64,000 bases of DNA from Paraphaeosphaeria minitans (taxonomy: Eukaryota; Ascomycota; Dothideomycetes; Pleosporales; Didymosphaeriaceae), in contig WJXW01000013.1 in NCBI GenBank assembly GCA_015832175.1, forward strand, positions 186,001 to 250,000. The letters are read 5' to 3'. Position numbers and translations under genes: made by a program. The notes under the pieces were generated by a model, which saw nothing but the letters and a program-made list of their open reading frames with translations, was not told the origin of the DNA and did not search any database. Position 1 is the stretch's first letter; each line of letters begins with the position of its first letter. Below are positions 1-11,250 of the stretch, one piece after another.

Positions 1-561
1 GATTACTTTGTTAGCTAAGAGCGTCTATTCTGCCATTTTCTTTTCTAGCTATATAGATAATTTTAAACTTATATTACCTAGTAGTTTATAACTATCTTTA
101 TTATTATAGTGTAAGTTCTTTTGTTGTCGTGAACCTTAGAAGGTTCTTATAATCTGTGTAGATTTCTAGCGTTAAGTAACTAAGCGTATAAATCCTCTAG
201 TGCTTTAAAGCTTTAATAATAGCGTAGAGTTCTTTATTATATATGTTATATTGTGTTTTAGCGTTATTAAATTTACATAAGTAATAGGCAATTAGGTGCC
301 ATTTACTATTATATTCTTATTTAGCGTAGGCGCCTAGCGTAAGATCGCTAGCGTCTGTTTTAAAGCGTAGTAGTTTATTACTTCTAAAATAAATAAGGAT
401 AGGTTCTATAATACATACTGTCTTAAGGAGTTAGAATAACATTCTATACTTATTTGTCTATTTAAAAGGTACGTCCTTTTTTATAAGATTTATTAAAGGT
501 ATTATAACCTTTGCGTAATCTTAGATGAATTATTAGTTAAATCCACAGAATCCTAAGAATT
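1..561 (-). mobile_element. Outer Ty3/Gypsy element, left fragment (RIP-mutated pol)
   Basis: This is the part of the outer retrotransposon copy lying left of the nested insertion. It is nearly the same as 3008-3567 of the inner element; most differences are C/T or G/A. Read on the minus strand it holds the RNase H region, and its first 40 bases translate to a degraded version of the motif found between RNase H and integrase (NGRIDALS, then a stop where Arg or Gln is expected). It breaks off at GAATT (557-561), where the inner LTR starts, and resumes at 7279. The rest of this copy (integrase, second LTR) lies outside the window. Confidence 0.85.
557..561. repeat. Target-site duplication GAATT (left copy)
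   Basis: The five bases GAATT directly precede the TG of the left inner LTR. The same five bases directly follow the CA of the right inner LTR at 7279-7283. In uninterrupted element sequence (3560-3575) GAATT occurs once at the matching place. This proves the nesting. Confidence 0.92.
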
Positions 562-1017
562 TGTTAAATCCAAGAGGGTAGCTAGTCCTAAAGGGTTAAG
601 GTTAGTTCTTAGGCAGGAGTACTTATAGAAGGTGGAAGGTTTTATTAATATAATAGTATCTTGTAAAGTGTAATAAGTTAATAATTTAGTCTACTAGAAT
701 CTAAATAATAGATTAATAAACAGATTAAATATAAGTATAAGAAGCTTATTCTCGCGTTTCTATATACTAAGTAGTCCCACACGTCCCAGAATCCCATATG
801 TCCTAGAGTCCTATACGTCCTAGAGTCCTATACGTTCTAGAGTCCCATATAGGCGAGTCCTACGCGTCCTAGAGTTCCTATATAGGCGAGGCCTATGCGG
901 TCCTTAGGACCCTTAGGACCTATAACCTGTTATTTAACTACTTAGTTAGCTAACTCTAGTAGACTAGTAGTCTAATAAGCTCGCGCCCCGCTACTTACGC
1001 GCGGCTAGATCCTAATA
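562..1017 (-). repeat. LTR of the inner element (3' LTR)
   Basis: The 456-bp LTR starts TGTTA and ends TAATA, a RIP-altered form of TAACA, which survives at the end of the partner LTR (7274-7278). It contains a short array of a 17-bp unit (consensus GTCCTATACGTCCTAGA) at about 774-870. Three copies of this LTR occur in the window. Confidence 0.92.
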
Positions 1018-1032
1018 TTATTCTCCTCCTCT
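1018..1032 (-). other. Polypurine tract next to the 3' LTR
   Basis: On the minus strand this reads AGAGGAGGAGAATAA directly before the LTR. That is where the primer for plus-strand DNA synthesis of an LTR element is expected. It fixes the element's orientation as minus, in agreement with the coding motifs. Confidence 0.75.
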
Positions 1033-1149
1033 AAGCTTAATATCCTTATAAGTTAACTACCTATAAAGTTATTATCTTATTCTATTTAATATTGCTACAG
1101 TTAAGCTAATTATCTTAAGAAAGACTACGTTTTTATAATAATTACCTAT

Positions 1150-1695
1150 TTATACTGCGCTAAAAAGAAATATACTTATTATCTTTCTTCTTTATACTCT
1201 TAGTGTACTAACTATGTTAGATAAGGAAACTAAAAGTGTAAGCCTAAGAAGATCCCTTTACTAGATTATTTAAAAATAGATACTAAAATAGAAAGGTTAG
1301 AAAAGTTAGAGGCTAAAGAGAAGGTAAAGCTCTATATTAAAAAAGAACTAGCTAAGGCAGCTCTCCTTCGCGCTTATTAGGCACAAAAGAAAATAGCGCG
1401 CTTACATAATTAGTAAAAGAAATTACATTAGAAAGAATAAGAATTATTTAATTATAGTATAAGTACTATAGACAAGTTAGAAGCGCTTAAGGCGTAGGAG
1501 GAGTTAGCGTAGACTACTACGTTAATAAATCCTAACGCGCTGTTAGGCGCTAAGGTAATTAACTAGTCTATTTTATAGGCTAGCCCTTATACTAGTAGTA
1601 ATTCCTAGGTACGTCCTAGTTATTTCTAGTAGAATTTCTTAATCTTTTACTAATAGTTTCTTAGATTGTTTTTTAGTTCCTAGGTGTTTTCGCTA
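1150..1695 (+). pseudogene. Degraded antisense ORF in the Gypsy element: Cys-rich N-terminus plus coiled coil
   Basis: This reading frame lies on the strand opposite gag-pol, between the polypurine tract and integrase. From TGC at 1156 one frame stays open for about 180 codons except for TAA and TAG codons, none of them TGA, as expected if CAA and CAG (Gln) were hit by RIP. The visible text has paired cysteines with some Tyr where Cys would complete CxxC pairs (YLYCAKKK, then CTNYVR and KCKPKK). A Lys/Glu/Leu-rich stretch likely to form a coiled coil follows (IERLEKLEAKEK at about 1288-1323). An antisense ORF here would be an extra gene carried by the element. The function is unknown. Confidence 0.55.
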
Positions 1696-1699
1696 TATA

Positions 1700-4300
1700 G
1701 GTAACCTTTCTACTTAATAAGGTACATGTTATTATGCTAATTGTATTCTAGAATTCTTTTAACCTTAAATTCATTTTCTTCCTTAGTCTAGTAGTAAAAG
1801 GTGGTTTTAACTAGTGTATTAGGGTCTGCTAGTTCTAGTAGTAATACGTAGAATACTAGGTGTATCTTTATATCTAGCGGTAGTTCTAACTTATAGTTCA
1901 CTAGTGATATTTGCTTAGAAATATAAAATAGTCTAACCTTAATATAATCTAGTTTCTTGTGTTTTTTCTTCTAAGTTTAAAGGTTCTTTATAAGCAGATA
2001 TACTTTATCCCCCTTCTTTAGCTAAGGTACTATTTTTCGTTTTTAATTTTAATATAAAATTAATTACTACTGAACTTTCTTAAAATTCTCTTAGAGTTGT
2101 TAGTGTATTTTTTTTATATTTTCTACTATATCTATAGCTTCTTTTGCTTTAATTGTCGTAGGAAATTATTAGTTAAAGAGATATAGGTGTCTTCTATAGT
2201 TTATATAGAATAGTGTATGTCCTAATACTACTAATACTTTGTTATTATAGGCTAACTGTGCTATAGGTAGTAATAAAACCTAGTTATTCTTCTAACTATT
2301 ACAGTAGATGCGTAGGTACGTTTCTATAGTTTAGTTTATATGTTCTGTCTATCTATCTATTTATAGATAGTAAGCTGTTAATAGCTTTTATTTTATTCTA
2401 AGTAGTGCCATAAGCGTTGTTTAATAATTTAACGTAAAGAGCTTGTCTCTATTACTAATAATTATTTTTAGGATTCTGTAGTGTCTAATTAGTCTGTCTA
2501 GAATAAGAAAGGCAAGTTCCTTTGCTATTATTCTTTTAAGGCATAGAATAAGCTTAACATACTTAGTTAGTTAGTAGACTATTACTAGTATGCTATTATA
2601 TTTAATTCCTATTGTTAGATCCTTAGAGTTTAGAATTCCTATAACAAAATCTATAGCAATGTCTTCCTATAGTACTATTAGTATTCTAATTACTTATATC
2701 TCTCTATATTTAAAATATGTGCTATGTTTGTTTCTCTAGTATTCTACACATTTATAAATATAAGTTATTATAGCTTCCTTAATTCCTTTAAAGGTGTAAT
2801 TCCTTTAGATAAGTTCTATTATTTTCGTGATGCCTAGGTGTCTGTACATAGGGTTATTATGGTATTGTTAAATAATCTTAGTCTGTAGATGTTCCAGAAC
2901 TTCTTAGTTAATTACTAAAAGTTAATTTAGTTCTGCTATTAGCTCTAGAGATCCATCTTTAGCTTTACAAAGGATTGTAGAGAAGGTTTTTACTTTTTCT
3001 CCTACTAGATTACTTTGTTAGCTAAGAGCGTCTACTCTGCCATTTTCTTTTCTAGCTATATAGATAATTTTAAACTTATACTACCTAGTAGTCTATAACT
3101 ATTTTTATTATCTTGGCGTAAGTTCTTTTGTTATTATGAACTTTAGAAAGTTCTTATAATCTGTGTAGATTTCTAGCGTTAAGTAACTAAGCGCGTAAAT
3201 CCTCTAGTGCTTTAAAGCTTTAACAATAGCGTAGAGTTCTTTATTATATACGTTGTATCGTGTTTTGGCGTTATTAAATTTGCATAAGTAATAGGCAATT
3301 AGGTGCTATTTACTATTACGTTCTTATTTAGCGTAGGCGCTTAGCGCAAGATCGCTAGTGTCTATTTTAAAGCGTAGTGGTTCATTACTTCTAAAATAAA
3401 CAAGGATAGGTTCTATAATACATGCTATCTTAAGGAGTTAGAATAACATTCTATACTTATTTATCTATTTAAAGGGTACGTCTTTCTTTATAAGATTTAT
3501 TAAAGGTATTGTAACCTTTGCGTAATCTTGGATAAATTATCAGTTAAATCTATAAAATCCTAAGAATTCTTAGATGTTCTTGGCTATCTTTAGTATTAGC
3601 CAGTTCTTAATGTATTTAACTTTACTTAGTGCTATCTTAATTTCTTCTATAGTAATAATGTGTCCTAGGAATTTAAGTTATTTAACGTTAAACTTATATT
3701 TCTTAAGTTTAATACAAAGGCATGCTTTATCTAGTGCTTCTAGTACTGTCTATACATGCTTGGTGTGGTCTAATTTGTTTTTAGAAAAAACGAGGATATC
3801 GTCTATATACGCAATAATAAATATATCTAGATATTTACAGAGTATGTTGTTAATAAGTGCTATAAAAGCTGCTAGTGTATTTGTAAGTCTAAAAGGCATA
3901 ATTTTGTATTTAAATAGTTTATAGCGTAATTAAAACGCTGTTTTCTATTCTTTACCTTTCTTAATTTGTATAAGGTAGTAACTGTCTCTTAGATCTATTA
4001 TTGTAAATATCTTGGCTTAAGATAGTTAATCTTGTAACTCTGTAATATTTAGTAGTGGATATTAGTTCTTTATTATTATGTTGTTAAGTTGTTAGTAGTT
4101 AACGCATAGTCTATCTAATCTATCCTTTTTCTTAATAAACATAAAAGGGCTTACTACTAGTAACTTTAATAGTTATATATATTCTTTCTTAAGGTTTGTC
4201 TTAATAAAATTACGTTCTTTAAGGAGTTCTTCTTCTGTCTTGCTATATAGTACTCTAAAGGGTAGTATCTTCTCTTCTTCTAGGTCTATTGTAAGATCCT
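1700..4300 (-). pseudogene. Inner element pol: reverse transcriptase, RNase H, integrase (RIP-broken)
   Basis: Read right to left, the reverse transcriptase active site is intact as AYIDDILVFSKN around 3777-3813 (YIDD at 3798-3810), diagnostic for Ty3/Gypsy. RNase H follows to about 3010, ending with the NGR(V/I)DALS boundary motif near 3008-3047. The integrase zinc-binding region is readable around 2820-2890 (QYHNNPMYRHLG, where P-L-x-GHxG is expected; the altered residues fit RIP). Stops are frequent in every frame, so no protein can be made. The outer limits of the coding region are approximate. Confidence 0.8.
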
Positions 4301-5399
4301 AGGGTTAATGTTCTAGTAGGTTTGCTTTTCCTTTTTTTTCTATAAATATATATGTCTATTTTCTATACTCTCTTAGTAAGGTAAGGGGTGTGCTATTATC
4401 CTTCTTCTTACGCTTCTTAACCTAGTGGTTCCTACTAGCGTCTACTAAGGTGTGCTTCTATTTTTTAACTGTCTATTATAGTATTATGTTATTAATAACT
4501 CCCTTATTTACTATTATTTTTAGTTAATATATAGGCTTTACTTATAATGTATAATTACAGCGTTTAAATAATATTTTCTTTATACCCTAGTTAATCTGCG
4601 GGTTGTGTATTGTTAACTAAAGTAATTCTAAGACTAACTTATACTTAGATCTTAGTAAGATATCTAAGGTAAGTTCCTCTCTATATCTTTAGACTATTAT
4701 TGTGGTAGTGACCTCCTAGTATATTTAAGGTGTCTTAGGCATTAGGGATCTATTTATAACATAGATAATATAGGGTACTTCTTTCTCTAATATTATAAGT
4801 CCTGCTTATCTTACTATCTAATAAGATATAAAGTTCCTTTCTACTCTTAAGTCTATAAGAGCTTAAGCCTATATTCCTTTAAGCTGTACTAGTAGCTTAA
4901 CTAATGCTGTGCTTACTATAGCATTTAATTTAATAAAGGCGTCTTCTTATCTAAGTTTAGGCCTAAAAAAGACATCTATTTATATAGGTTATAGTTAAGT
5001 TCTAGTGCCTAGTATACGTTTCTAAGCATCTGCTTCTATTATTATTCTTAAGTATATAGCTTATATAGATTGTCTTCTTCTTCTTCCTGTAAGGATGTTC
5101 TTCTGTTTTTCCTCCTGTAGTCTTTACTATTCCTGTGTACTAGTTAAATTAGTAGCTCTGTTATTACTTTTTATATAGGGCAATTTGCAAAGCTGTCTAA
5201 ACGTTTAGCCATATAGTAGTATTCGCAGTCTTAGTTTAGACACATATACTAGTATAGTTGTATATAGTCTCTATTAATAAGTATATTATAGCATTTATTG
5301 CCCTTTAGCGTAAGGTAAGGAAAGTATTTTACTTATTATTTATCCTAGAGGTGTTTATCGCAAGCTATAATAGGGTAGTCTATCTATATCTATCTACAG

Positions 5400-6800
5400 C
5401 GTAGTTTCCTTTTAGGTTGTTTCTTGTTCTCCTCTTTCTCTACTTTATATTATATGTATATTAGTTCTTCGCAATGCGTCTACATATAGAATTAGTATAT
5501 AGGATTTTAGTGGTCTAGGTAGTACTTTAGTACGTAGTCTAACTTCTTATTTTTATAGGGTTGCATTCCTTTTGGTGCCTAGTAGGGTTCTATATAGTCC
5601 TAAACATTTAGTTTATATTTAGGTGACATAGGGTTATCTTCTTCCTGCCTACTTTATAGGTAAGAAGTAGGAAATCTTAGTATCTCTTCTACGTTTTCTA
5701 CGTTATAGTATACGTTAGAGTTGTCTTCTAGATCTTTGTATAATTATAAGTTAGGTAAATCTAATTACTTACTTTACTCTAGCGTAACGCGTTAGTAACT
5801 AAATAGTGTTATAACAACTTCCTATTCCTTATTAGGTTCTTAGTCCTTAATAGTTAGTATATTTAACTTAGTTTAATAGACTTTATTCTTTAATCTATAG
5901 TTCCTAGCTATATAGTCTAGTTTGCCACATATAAAGCATTTACGGGTCTTAGTTATTAGTTGTTAACTTCTATTAGAGACGCGTTTATTAAGCTACTTAG
6001 GGCCTATCTTTCCTCTTTTTCTTTTACTTAAGTAGTTAAACTAGACATCTTCTATTAGTTCGTATCTCTAGTAGTTTCTTAGCTGTTGCTTTTAAACAAT
6101 TCTAATAGGGTTCTTATAAACCATTTTTGCTAGTTATCTAAAGCTTATTACCCTAGGGTTTTAGTAGAGCTCTTATTGCAATAAAAACCACTCTTTGTTA
6201 ATTCTAATAGTTTCTTTATATAGTTCTTTAAGGTTAGCGATTCGTGCACTACTACGTAAGAGTTCCTTATATAGTTTCTATTTAAGTCCTTATTTATATA
6301 TATCCTAAAGAGATTTATTGTCCTAGTTAAGTTGCACAGCGTATCTACAAAACTTAGCTATATACTTAGCTACTAATTATTTCTAAGTTATAGTCTAAAT
6401 CTTTGCTTTTATAATAGAGTCCTTATTAGCAATCCTAAAGAGTTATTTAAGGCATTTCTTAAAGTTATTATAATCCTTAATAATGTTAACTACATTAGCG
6501 TGCTTATTTACATAATTGTTATTATTATTATTATAGTCTATTCCTAGGTACTTTTTAAGGTAGGGATAGATCTATAATCCTATATCTCCTTATATATATA
6601 TTACTGCGAAGATAATCTTCTTTTTATCTTTAAAGGGTTTATCTAAGTTAAAAAAGTAGAGGTCTAACTAAAGAATCTAGACATTAGTTTAAAATTATTT
6701 ACTAAAGTAGAGATTAGGTTTATACGCCTTACTGCTATTCTTTATAGAAGTAATCTTAGCAGCACCTAAAGCTATAGAAGAGGTAGGAGTTTATAAAGTA
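5400..6800 (-). pseudogene. Inner element gag with a RIP-damaged zinc knuckle
   Basis: The minus strand at about 5894-5945 encodes KCFICGKLDYIARNYR, a CCHC zinc knuckle of nucleocapsid type in which the His and the last Cys have become Tyr, each by the C-to-T/G-to-A changes expected from RIP. Upstream is the capsid region, with stops throughout. Boundaries are approximate. Confidence 0.7.
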
Positions 6801-6822
6801 CTTATATTAAGGGTGTTTAAGA

Positions 6823-7278
6823 TGTTAAATCTAAGAGGGTAGCTAGTCCTAAAAGGTTAAAGTTAGTTCTTAGGCAGGAGTACTTATAGAAGGTAGAAAG
6901 TCTTATTAATATAATAGTATTTTACAAAGTGTAACAAGTTAATAATTTAGTTTACTAGAATCTAAATAATAGATTAATAAATAGATTAAACACAAGTATA
7001 AAAAGCTTATTCTTACGTTCCTATATACTAAGTAGTCCCACACGTCCTAGAATCCTATATGTCCTAGAGTCCCATACGTCCCAGAGTCCCATACGTCCCA
7101 GAGTCCCGTGTAGGCGAGTCCCACGCGTCCCAGAGTTCCTATACAGGTAAGGCCTGTGCGGTCCTTAGGACCCTTAGGACCTGTGACCTATTATCTAACT
7201 GCTTAGTCAGCTAACTCCAGCGGACTAGTAGTCTAATAAGCTCGCGCCCCGCTGCTCGCGCGCGGCCGGATCCTAACA
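6823..7278 (-). repeat. LTR of the inner element (5' LTR)
   Basis: This 456-bp copy keeps intact TGTTA...TAACA terminal inverted bases. It matches 562-1017 with scattered transitions and ends exactly at the GAATT target duplication. It is the 5' LTR for the minus-strand element. Confidence 0.93.
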
Positions 7279-7283
7279 GAATT
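7279..7283. repeat. Target-site duplication GAATT (right copy)
   Basis: Partner of 557-561; the outer element sequence continues from here. Confidence 0.92.
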
Positions 7284-8500
7284 CTTAGATATTCTTGGCT
7301 ATCTTTGGTATTAGCCAGTTCTTAATACATTTAACTTTACTTAGTGCTATCTTAATTCCTTCTATAGTAATAATATGTCCTAGGAATTTAAGTTATTTAA
7401 CGTTAAACTTACATTTCTTAAGTTTAATATAAAGGCATGCTTTATCTAGTGCTTCTAGTACTATCTATATATACTTAGTGTAGTCTAATTTGTTTTTAGA
7501 AAAGATAAGGATATCGTCTATATATATAATAACAAATATGTCTAGATGTTTACAGAGTATATTGTTAATAAGTGCTATAAAAGCTACTAGTGCGTTTATA
7601 AGTCTAAAAGGCATAATTTTATATTTAAATAGTCTATAGCGTGATTAAAACGCTGTTTTCTATTTTTTACCCTTTTTAATTTATATAAGGTAGTAACTGT
7701 CTCTTAGATCCATTATTATGAATATCTTGGCTTAAGATAATTAATCTCGTAACTCTATAATATTTAGTAGTAGATATTAGTTCTTTATTATTATGTTATT
7801 AAGTTATTAGTAGTTAACGTATAGTCTATCTAATCCATCCTTTTTCTTAACAAACATAAAAGGGCTTACTGCTAGTAACTTTAATAGTTATATATATCCT
7901 TTTTTAAAGTTTGTCTTAATAAAATTACGTTCTTTAAGGAGTTCTTCTCCTATTTTACTATATAGTAGTCTAAAGGGTAGCGTCTTCCCTTCTTCTAGGT
8001 CTATTATAAGATCCTAGGGTTAATGTTCTAGTAGGTTTACTTTTCCTTCCTTTTCTGTGAATATATGTGTCCATTTCCTGTACTCTCTTAGTAAAGTAAG
8101 GGGTGTGCTATTATCCTCCTTCTTACACTTCTTAACCTAGTGGTTCCTACTAGCGTCTACTAAGGTGTACTTCTATTTTTTAACTGTCTATCGCGGTATT
8201 ATATTATTAATAACTCCCTTATCTACTATTATTTTTAGTTAATACGTAGGCTTTGCTTATAATACATAATTATAGTGTTTAAACAATATTTTCTTTGTAT
8301 CTTAGTTAATCTGTAGGTTGTATATTATTAACTAAAGTAATCCTAAAACTAACTTATACTTAGATCCTAGTAAGATATCTAAGGTAAGTTCCTCTCTATG
8401 TCCTTAGACTATTATTGTGGTAGTAACCTCCTAGTATATTTAAGGTGTCTTAGGTATTAGGGATCTATTTGCGATATAGATAATATAGGATACTTTTTTC
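7283..8500 (-). pseudogene. Outer element pol fragment (reverse transcriptase part)
   Basis: This is homologous to 3567-4780 of the inner copy. The RT motif reads IYIDDILIFSKN at about 7497-7530 on the minus strand. It is cut by the nested insertion at the left edge and is full of stops. Confidence 0.75.
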
Positions 8501-9149
8501 TCTAATATTATAAGTCCTGCTTATCTTACTATCTAATAAGATATAAAGTTCCTTTCTACTTCTAAGTCTATAAGAGCTTAAGCCTATATTCCTTTAAGCT
8601 ATACTAGTAGCTTAACTAATACTATGCTTACTATAGCATTTAATTTAATAAAGGCGTTTTCTCGTCTAAGTTTAGGCCTAAAAAAGACATCTGTTTATGT
8701 AGGTTATAGTTAAGTTCTAGTGCCTAGTATGCGTTTCTAAGTATACGCTTCTATTATTATTCTTAAGTATGTGGCTTATATAGATCGTCTTCTTCTTCTT
8801 CTTCCTATAAGGATGTTCTTTTGTTTTTCCTTTTGCAGTCTTTACTATTCCTATATACTAGTTAAATTAGTAGCTCTATTATTGCTTCTTACGTAGGGCA
8901 GTTTACAAAGCCGTCTAAACATTTAGCTATATAGTGGTATTTGCAGTCTTAGTTTAGACACGTATACTAGTATAGTTATATATAGTCTCTATTAATAAGT
9001 ATATTATAGCATTCGTTACCCTTTAGCGTAAGGTAAAGAAAGTATTTTACTTATTATTTATCCTAGAGGTGTTTATTGTAAGCTGCGATAGGGTAGTCTA
9101 TCTATATCTATCTATAGCGCAGTTTCCTTCTAGGTTATTTCTTATTCTC

Positions 9150-10540
9150 CTTTTTCTCTACCTTATGTTATGCGCATATTAGTTCTTTATAATACGTTTA
9201 CATATAGAATTAGTGTGTAGGATTTTAGTAGTCTAGGTAGTACTTTAGTACGTAGTCTAACTTCTTATTTTTATAGGGTTACATTCCTTTTGGTGCCTAG
9301 TAGGGTTCTATATAGTCCTAAATATTTAGTTTATACTTAGGTAATATAGGGTTGTCTTCTTCCCGCCTACTTTATAGGTAAAGAGTAGGAGATCTTAGTA
9401 TCTCTTCTACGTCTTCTGCGTTATAGTATATGTTAGAGTTGTCTTCTAGATCTTTATATAGTTATAAGTTAGGTAAATCTAATCGCTTACTTTACTCTAG
9501 CGTAATGTATTAGTAACTAAATAGTGTTATAACAACTTTCTATTCCTTATTAGGTTCTTAGTCCTTAATAGTTAGTATATTTAACTTAGTTTAATAGACT
9601 TTATTCTTTAATCTATAGTTTCTAGCTATATAGCCTAGTTTACTACATATAAAGCATTTATAGGTCTTAGTTATTAGTTATTAACTTCTATTAGAGACGC
9701 GTTTATTAGGCTACTTAGGGCCTATTCTTCCTCCTTTTCCTTTGCCTATATAGTTAAACTAGACATCTTTTATTAGTTTATATCTCTAGTAGTTCCTTAG
9801 CTGTTGCTTTTAGACAATTCTAATAGGGTTCTTATAAACTATTTTTGCTAGTTGTCTAAAGCTTATTACCTTAGGGTTTTAGTAGAGCTCCTATTACAGT
9901 AAAAACTACTCTTTATTAATTCTAATAGTTTCTTTGTACAGTTCTTTAAGGTTAGCGATTTATACACTACTACGTAAGAGTTTCTTATATAGTTTCTATT
10001 TAAGTCCTTATTTGTATATATCTTAAAGAGATTTATTATTCTAGTTAAGTTACACAGCGTATCTACAAAACTTAGCTATATACTTAGCTACTAATTATTT
10101 CTAAATTATAGTCTAAATCTTTACCTTTATAATAGAGTCCTTATTAGCGATCCTAAAGAGTTATTTAAGGCATTTCTTAAAGTTATTATAATCTTTAATA
10201 ATGTTAACTATATTAGTGTGCTTATTTACGTAGTTGTCGTTATTATTATTATAGTCCATTCCTAGGTACTTTTTAAAGTAGGAATAGATCTATAATCCTA
10301 TATCTCTTTACATATATATTACTATAAAAATAACTTTCTTCTTATCTTTAAGAGGTTTGTCTAAGTTAAAGAAGTAGAGGTCTAACTAAAGAATCTAGAC
10401 GTTAGTTTAAGATTATTTACTAAAGTAGAGATTAGGTTTATATGCCTTACTACTATCCTTTATAAAAGTAATCTTAGCGGCACCTAAAGCCGTAGAAAAA
10501 GTAGGGGTTTGTAAAGTACTTATATTAAGGGTGTTTAAGA
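9150..10540 (-). pseudogene. Outer element gag with a RIP-damaged zinc knuckle
   Basis: The zinc knuckle reads KCFICSKLGYIARNYR at about 9613-9662 on the minus strand. Besides the His-to-Tyr and Cys-to-Tyr changes, the conserved Gly is now Ser. The two copies were therefore mutated independently. Boundaries are approximate. Confidence 0.65.
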
Positions 10541-11013
10541 TATTAAATCTAAGAAGGTAGCTAGTCCTAAAGGGTTAAAGTTAGTTCTTAGGCAGGAGTA
10601 CTTATAGAAGGTAGAAGGTCTTATTAATATAATAGTATTTTATAAAGTGTAATAAGTTAACAATTTAGTCTACTAGAATCTAAATAATAGATTAATAAAT
10701 AGATTAAATATAAGTATAAGAAGCTTATTCTCGCGTTCCTATATACTAAGTAGTCCCACACGTCCTAGAATCCTATACATCCTAGAGTCCTATACGTCCT
10801 AGAGTCCTATACGTCCTAGAGTCCTATACGTCCTAGAGTCCTGTGTAGGCGAGTCCTACGCGTCCTAGAGTTCCTGTATAGGCAAGGCCTGTGCAGTCCT
10901 TAGGACCCTTAGGACCTATAACCTATTATCTAACTACTTAGTTAGCTGACTCTAGCAGACTAGTAGTCTAATAAGCTCGCGCCCCGCTGCTCGCGCACGG
11001 CCGGATCCTAATA
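10541..11013 (-). repeat. LTR of the outer element (5' LTR)
   Basis: This copy is 473 bp, 17 bp longer than the other two, which equals one extra unit of its internal 17-bp tandem repeat (about 10755-10870). Its ends are RIP-altered (TATTA...TAATA). Beyond it the base composition changes and no homology to the element is seen. Confidence 0.88.
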
Positions 11014-11027
11014 GCCCCTTAATACCA

Positions 11028-11250
11028 CGTTTTAAGAGCGGTAAAGCAGAGCATAATACACTATCTCCTAGAATATTAACATTTTTAAGGTAGGCTATTA
11101 CTCCACAACATAGTTTGTTTCCTAACGTTTCGAGAGCGGCGAAATAGAGTAGAATACGCTATCTCCTAGAGCACAAAACGTTTTTAAGATAGGCTATTAC
11201 ACTACTACATAGTTTGTGTTTCCTAACGTTTCTAGACAGCGTTAAAATAA
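11028..11250. repeat. Tandem repeat of about 100 bp (two units and a part)
   Basis: Units start at 11028, 11126 and 11227 (the last partial), each opening CGTTT(T/C). Each carries ACTATCTCCTAGA or CGCTATCTCCTAGA, then TTTTTAAG and ATAGTTTGT. The lengths are 98 and 101 bp. The array begins 15 bp after the outer LTR. It shows no coding frame. Confidence 0.8.

Larger units (their letters stand above)
562..7278 (-). mobile_element. Complete nested Ty3/Gypsy LTR retrotransposon, RIP-inactivated
   Basis: This 6717-bp element is bounded by two 456-bp LTRs (562-1017 and 6823-7278) and flanked by the 5-bp target duplication GAATT (557-561 and 7279-7283). It reads on the minus strand: gag near the right LTR, then reverse transcriptase, RNase H and integrase, with a polypurine tract next to the left (3') LTR. 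All reading frames are broken by TAA and TAG. The DNA is very rich in TpA and poor in CpA/TpG while CpG survives, the known signature of RIP acting on CpA. The order RT-RNaseH-INT places it in Ty3/Gypsy (Metaviridae) rather than Copia. Confidence 0.93.
7279..11013 (-). mobile_element. Outer Ty3/Gypsy element, right part with 5' LTR (RIP-mutated)
   Basis: This continues the copy that starts at 1-561. 7279-10540 matches 3563-6822 of the inner element from the middle of reverse transcriptase to the start of gag, and 10541-11013 is its LTR. The minus-strand RT active site reads YIDDILIFSKN at about 7497-7530. The two copies differ almost only by transitions of the RIP type. No complete ORF remains. 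The element's own target duplication cannot be checked because its other end is outside the window. Confidence 0.88.

Noticed and set aside
3574..3924. 116-codon plus-strand ORF in the transposon block
   Set aside because: It is the antisense of the reverse transcriptase region; its apparent hydrophobicity comes from TA-rich RIP-mutated DNA.
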